Positions 5,315 through 5,944 of a DNA stretch of 5,944 nt are shown piece by piece. A program made the translations under genes and the position numbers. This stretch comes from Thermodesulfobacteriota bacterium (lineage in GTDB: Bacteria > Desulfobacterota > Thermodesulfobacteria > Thermodesulfobacteriales > Thermodesulfatatoraceae), in NCBI GenBank assembly GCA_013154385.1, contig JAADCO010000016.1:1-5944 (forward strand), read 5' to 3'. Numbering within the stretch: the stretch's first letter is position 1; each line of letters begins with the position of its first letter. The notes beneath the pieces were generated by a model. The model saw only the letters and a list, made by a program, of their open reading frames with translations, had not been told where the DNA came from and did not search any database.

Positions 5315-5800
5315 CGGACAGCCCGCCACCAGGAGATAGACCTCGTCGCAGAGACGAGCCACCTCGCGGTTCAGCCTTCCCAGGGCCTCGGCGTAGCGCC
5401 TGGTCTCGGCTGAGCCGGGAAGGACGCCGAGGCCGATCTCGTTTGAGACCATGAAGAGCGGGGCGGAAAAGTCTCTTATCACCCGAAGGAGCTCGGCCAC
5501 GTAGGCCTCGAGGTCCTTTCCGTGGAAGAGGAGGTTTCCGAGCCAGACCGTGAGGCAATCAAGGAGCACTACCGAGGAGGGCGGGAGCTCGCGCAGGGCC
5601 CGCGGGAGCTCGACCGGGGCCTCGACGGTCTGCCAGCCCGGGCCGCGCTCTGCGCGATGGGCCGCGATCTTGGCCTCCATCTCGTCGTCGAAGGCCTCGG
5701 CCGTGGCCACGAAGGTCCGCGGGGCCGGATAGAGCCCGGCCTTCTCCAGGGCAAACCGGCTCTTTCCGCTCTTTACCCCGCCGAGGACGAGGGTCTTCAC
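5300..5800 (-). CDS. cobU: Bifunctional adenosylcobinamide kinase / adenosylcobinamide-phosphate guanylyltransferase CobU
   Basis: Works in the nucleotide-loop branch of cobalamin synthesis and cobinamide salvage: it phosphorylates adenosylcobinamide and then transfers GMP to give adenosylcobinamide-GDP. The 166 residues include the P-loop GGVKSGKS (7-14), ATAEAFDDEMEAKIAAHRAER (spanning 32-52) in which His48 corresponds to the GMP-accepting histidine of Salmonella CobU, the Walker B-like LLDCLTVWLGNLL (79-91), SNEIGLGVLP (119-128), LNREVARLCDEV and the closing AGCPLRLK. Length is slightly short of the usual 175-185, with all motifs present. The start is GTG 5800, one base after the alaS stop codon, with a weak GGGA six bases before it inside alaS, so it probably depends on alaS transcription and translation. 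No cobalamin riboswitch is present in front of it. Other cobalamin genes are not in this window. Confidence 0.95.
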   Translation of the reverse strand: MKTLVLGGVKSGKSRFALEKAGLYPAPRTFVATAEAFDDEMEAKIAAHRAERGPGWQTVEAPVELPRALRELPPSSVVLLDCLTVWLGNLLFHGKDLEAYVAELLRVIRDFSAPLFMVSNEIGLGVLPGSAETRRYAEALGRLNREVARLCDEVYLLVAGCPLRLK

Positions 5801-5801
5801 T

Positions 5802-5944
5802 TTAGTTCCCGGAGACCTGGGCGGCCACGATCTCGCGCGCCTTGGAAAGCGCCTCCTCCAGGGCCTCGACCTTGGGGCCGCCTCCCTGGGCCATGTCCGG
5901 ACGCCCGCCGCCGCGGCCTCCGATGAGGCCGGCGATCTCCTGGA
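5802..5944 (-). CDS. alaS: Alanine-tRNA ligase, C-terminal end only
   Basis: The last 46 residues of a protein whose beginning lies beyond the right edge. It includes GGRGGGRPDMAQGGG (8-22 of the visible part), the glycine-rich signature of the C-terminal (C-Ala) domain of alanyl-tRNA synthetase, followed by a helix (ALEEALSKAREIVAAQ, 27-42) that ends the protein. The TAA stop is at 5802-5804. AlaS charges tRNA-Ala and edits mischarged Ser or Gly; its C-Ala domain helps bind tRNA. The assignment rests on a short but very characteristic motif. Confidence 0.9.
   Translation of the reverse strand, partial: QEIAGLIGGRGGGRPDMAQGGGPKVEALEEALSKAREIVAAQVSGN

Noticed and set aside
5522..5926. 134-codon plus-strand open frame opposite cobU and alaS
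   Set aside because: It is antisense to the CobU motifs and crosses the alaS/cobU junction. No domain or ribosome site is seen.
5801..5944. Search for a cobalamin riboswitch ahead of cobU
   Set aside because: cobU starts one base after the alaS stop and the upstream sequence codes for the conserved AlaS C-terminus, leaving no room for the element.

Overview
The window is GC-rich (well above 60% by eye) and gene-dense bacterial chromosome. A lipobox protein points to a Gram-negative cell plan. The gene mix (branched-chain amino acid ABC transporter, class III sirtuin, CoaBC, cobinamide salvage, AlaS) would suit a deltaproteobacterium-like or Thermodesulfobacteria-like anaerobe, but that placement is an inference from general impression. 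No phage, transposon, CRISPR, tRNA or rRNA sequence was seen.

Layout. Left block, minus strand (1-1391): livG followed by livF, the two ATPases of a LIV-type branched-chain amino acid importer. They overlap by 11 bp, and livF runs off the window before its C-terminus. Centre, plus strand (1460-5314): a CobB-type sirtuin, a 100-residue protein I do not recognise, a small lipoprotein, bifunctional coaBC, and an M24-family Xaa-Pro aminopeptidase. Right block, minus strand (5300-5944): the C-terminal end of alaS followed after one base by cobU, which converges on and overlaps the aminopeptidase gene by 15 bp.

Transcription. The 68-bp gap between livG and the sirtuin gene is divergent and should hold promoters in both directions, but none is clear by eye. 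The best promoter in the window lies at 2529-2558, ahead of the lipoprotein gene, with a strong Shine-Dalgarno site behind it. It fixes that gene's start at 2596 and suggests that lipoprotein-coaBC-aminopeptidase form one transcript (gaps of 3 bp and -14 bp). The sirtuin and the 100-residue gene probably form a separate upstream unit that may read through.

Function. Most genes are housekeeping: CoA biosynthesis (coaBC), protein deacylation (cobB), dipeptide/proline-peptide turnover (M24 peptidase), nucleotide-loop assembly for cobalamin (cobU), alanine tRNA charging (alaS) and branched-chain amino acid uptake (livGF). I found no convincing undescribed system. The points most worth following are the two unassigned proteins (100-residue cytosolic; 144-residue lipoprotein), the dyad inside the lipoprotein promoter, the uncertain livG start with a hairpin in its first codons, and livGF starting a transcript without the permease genes in front.
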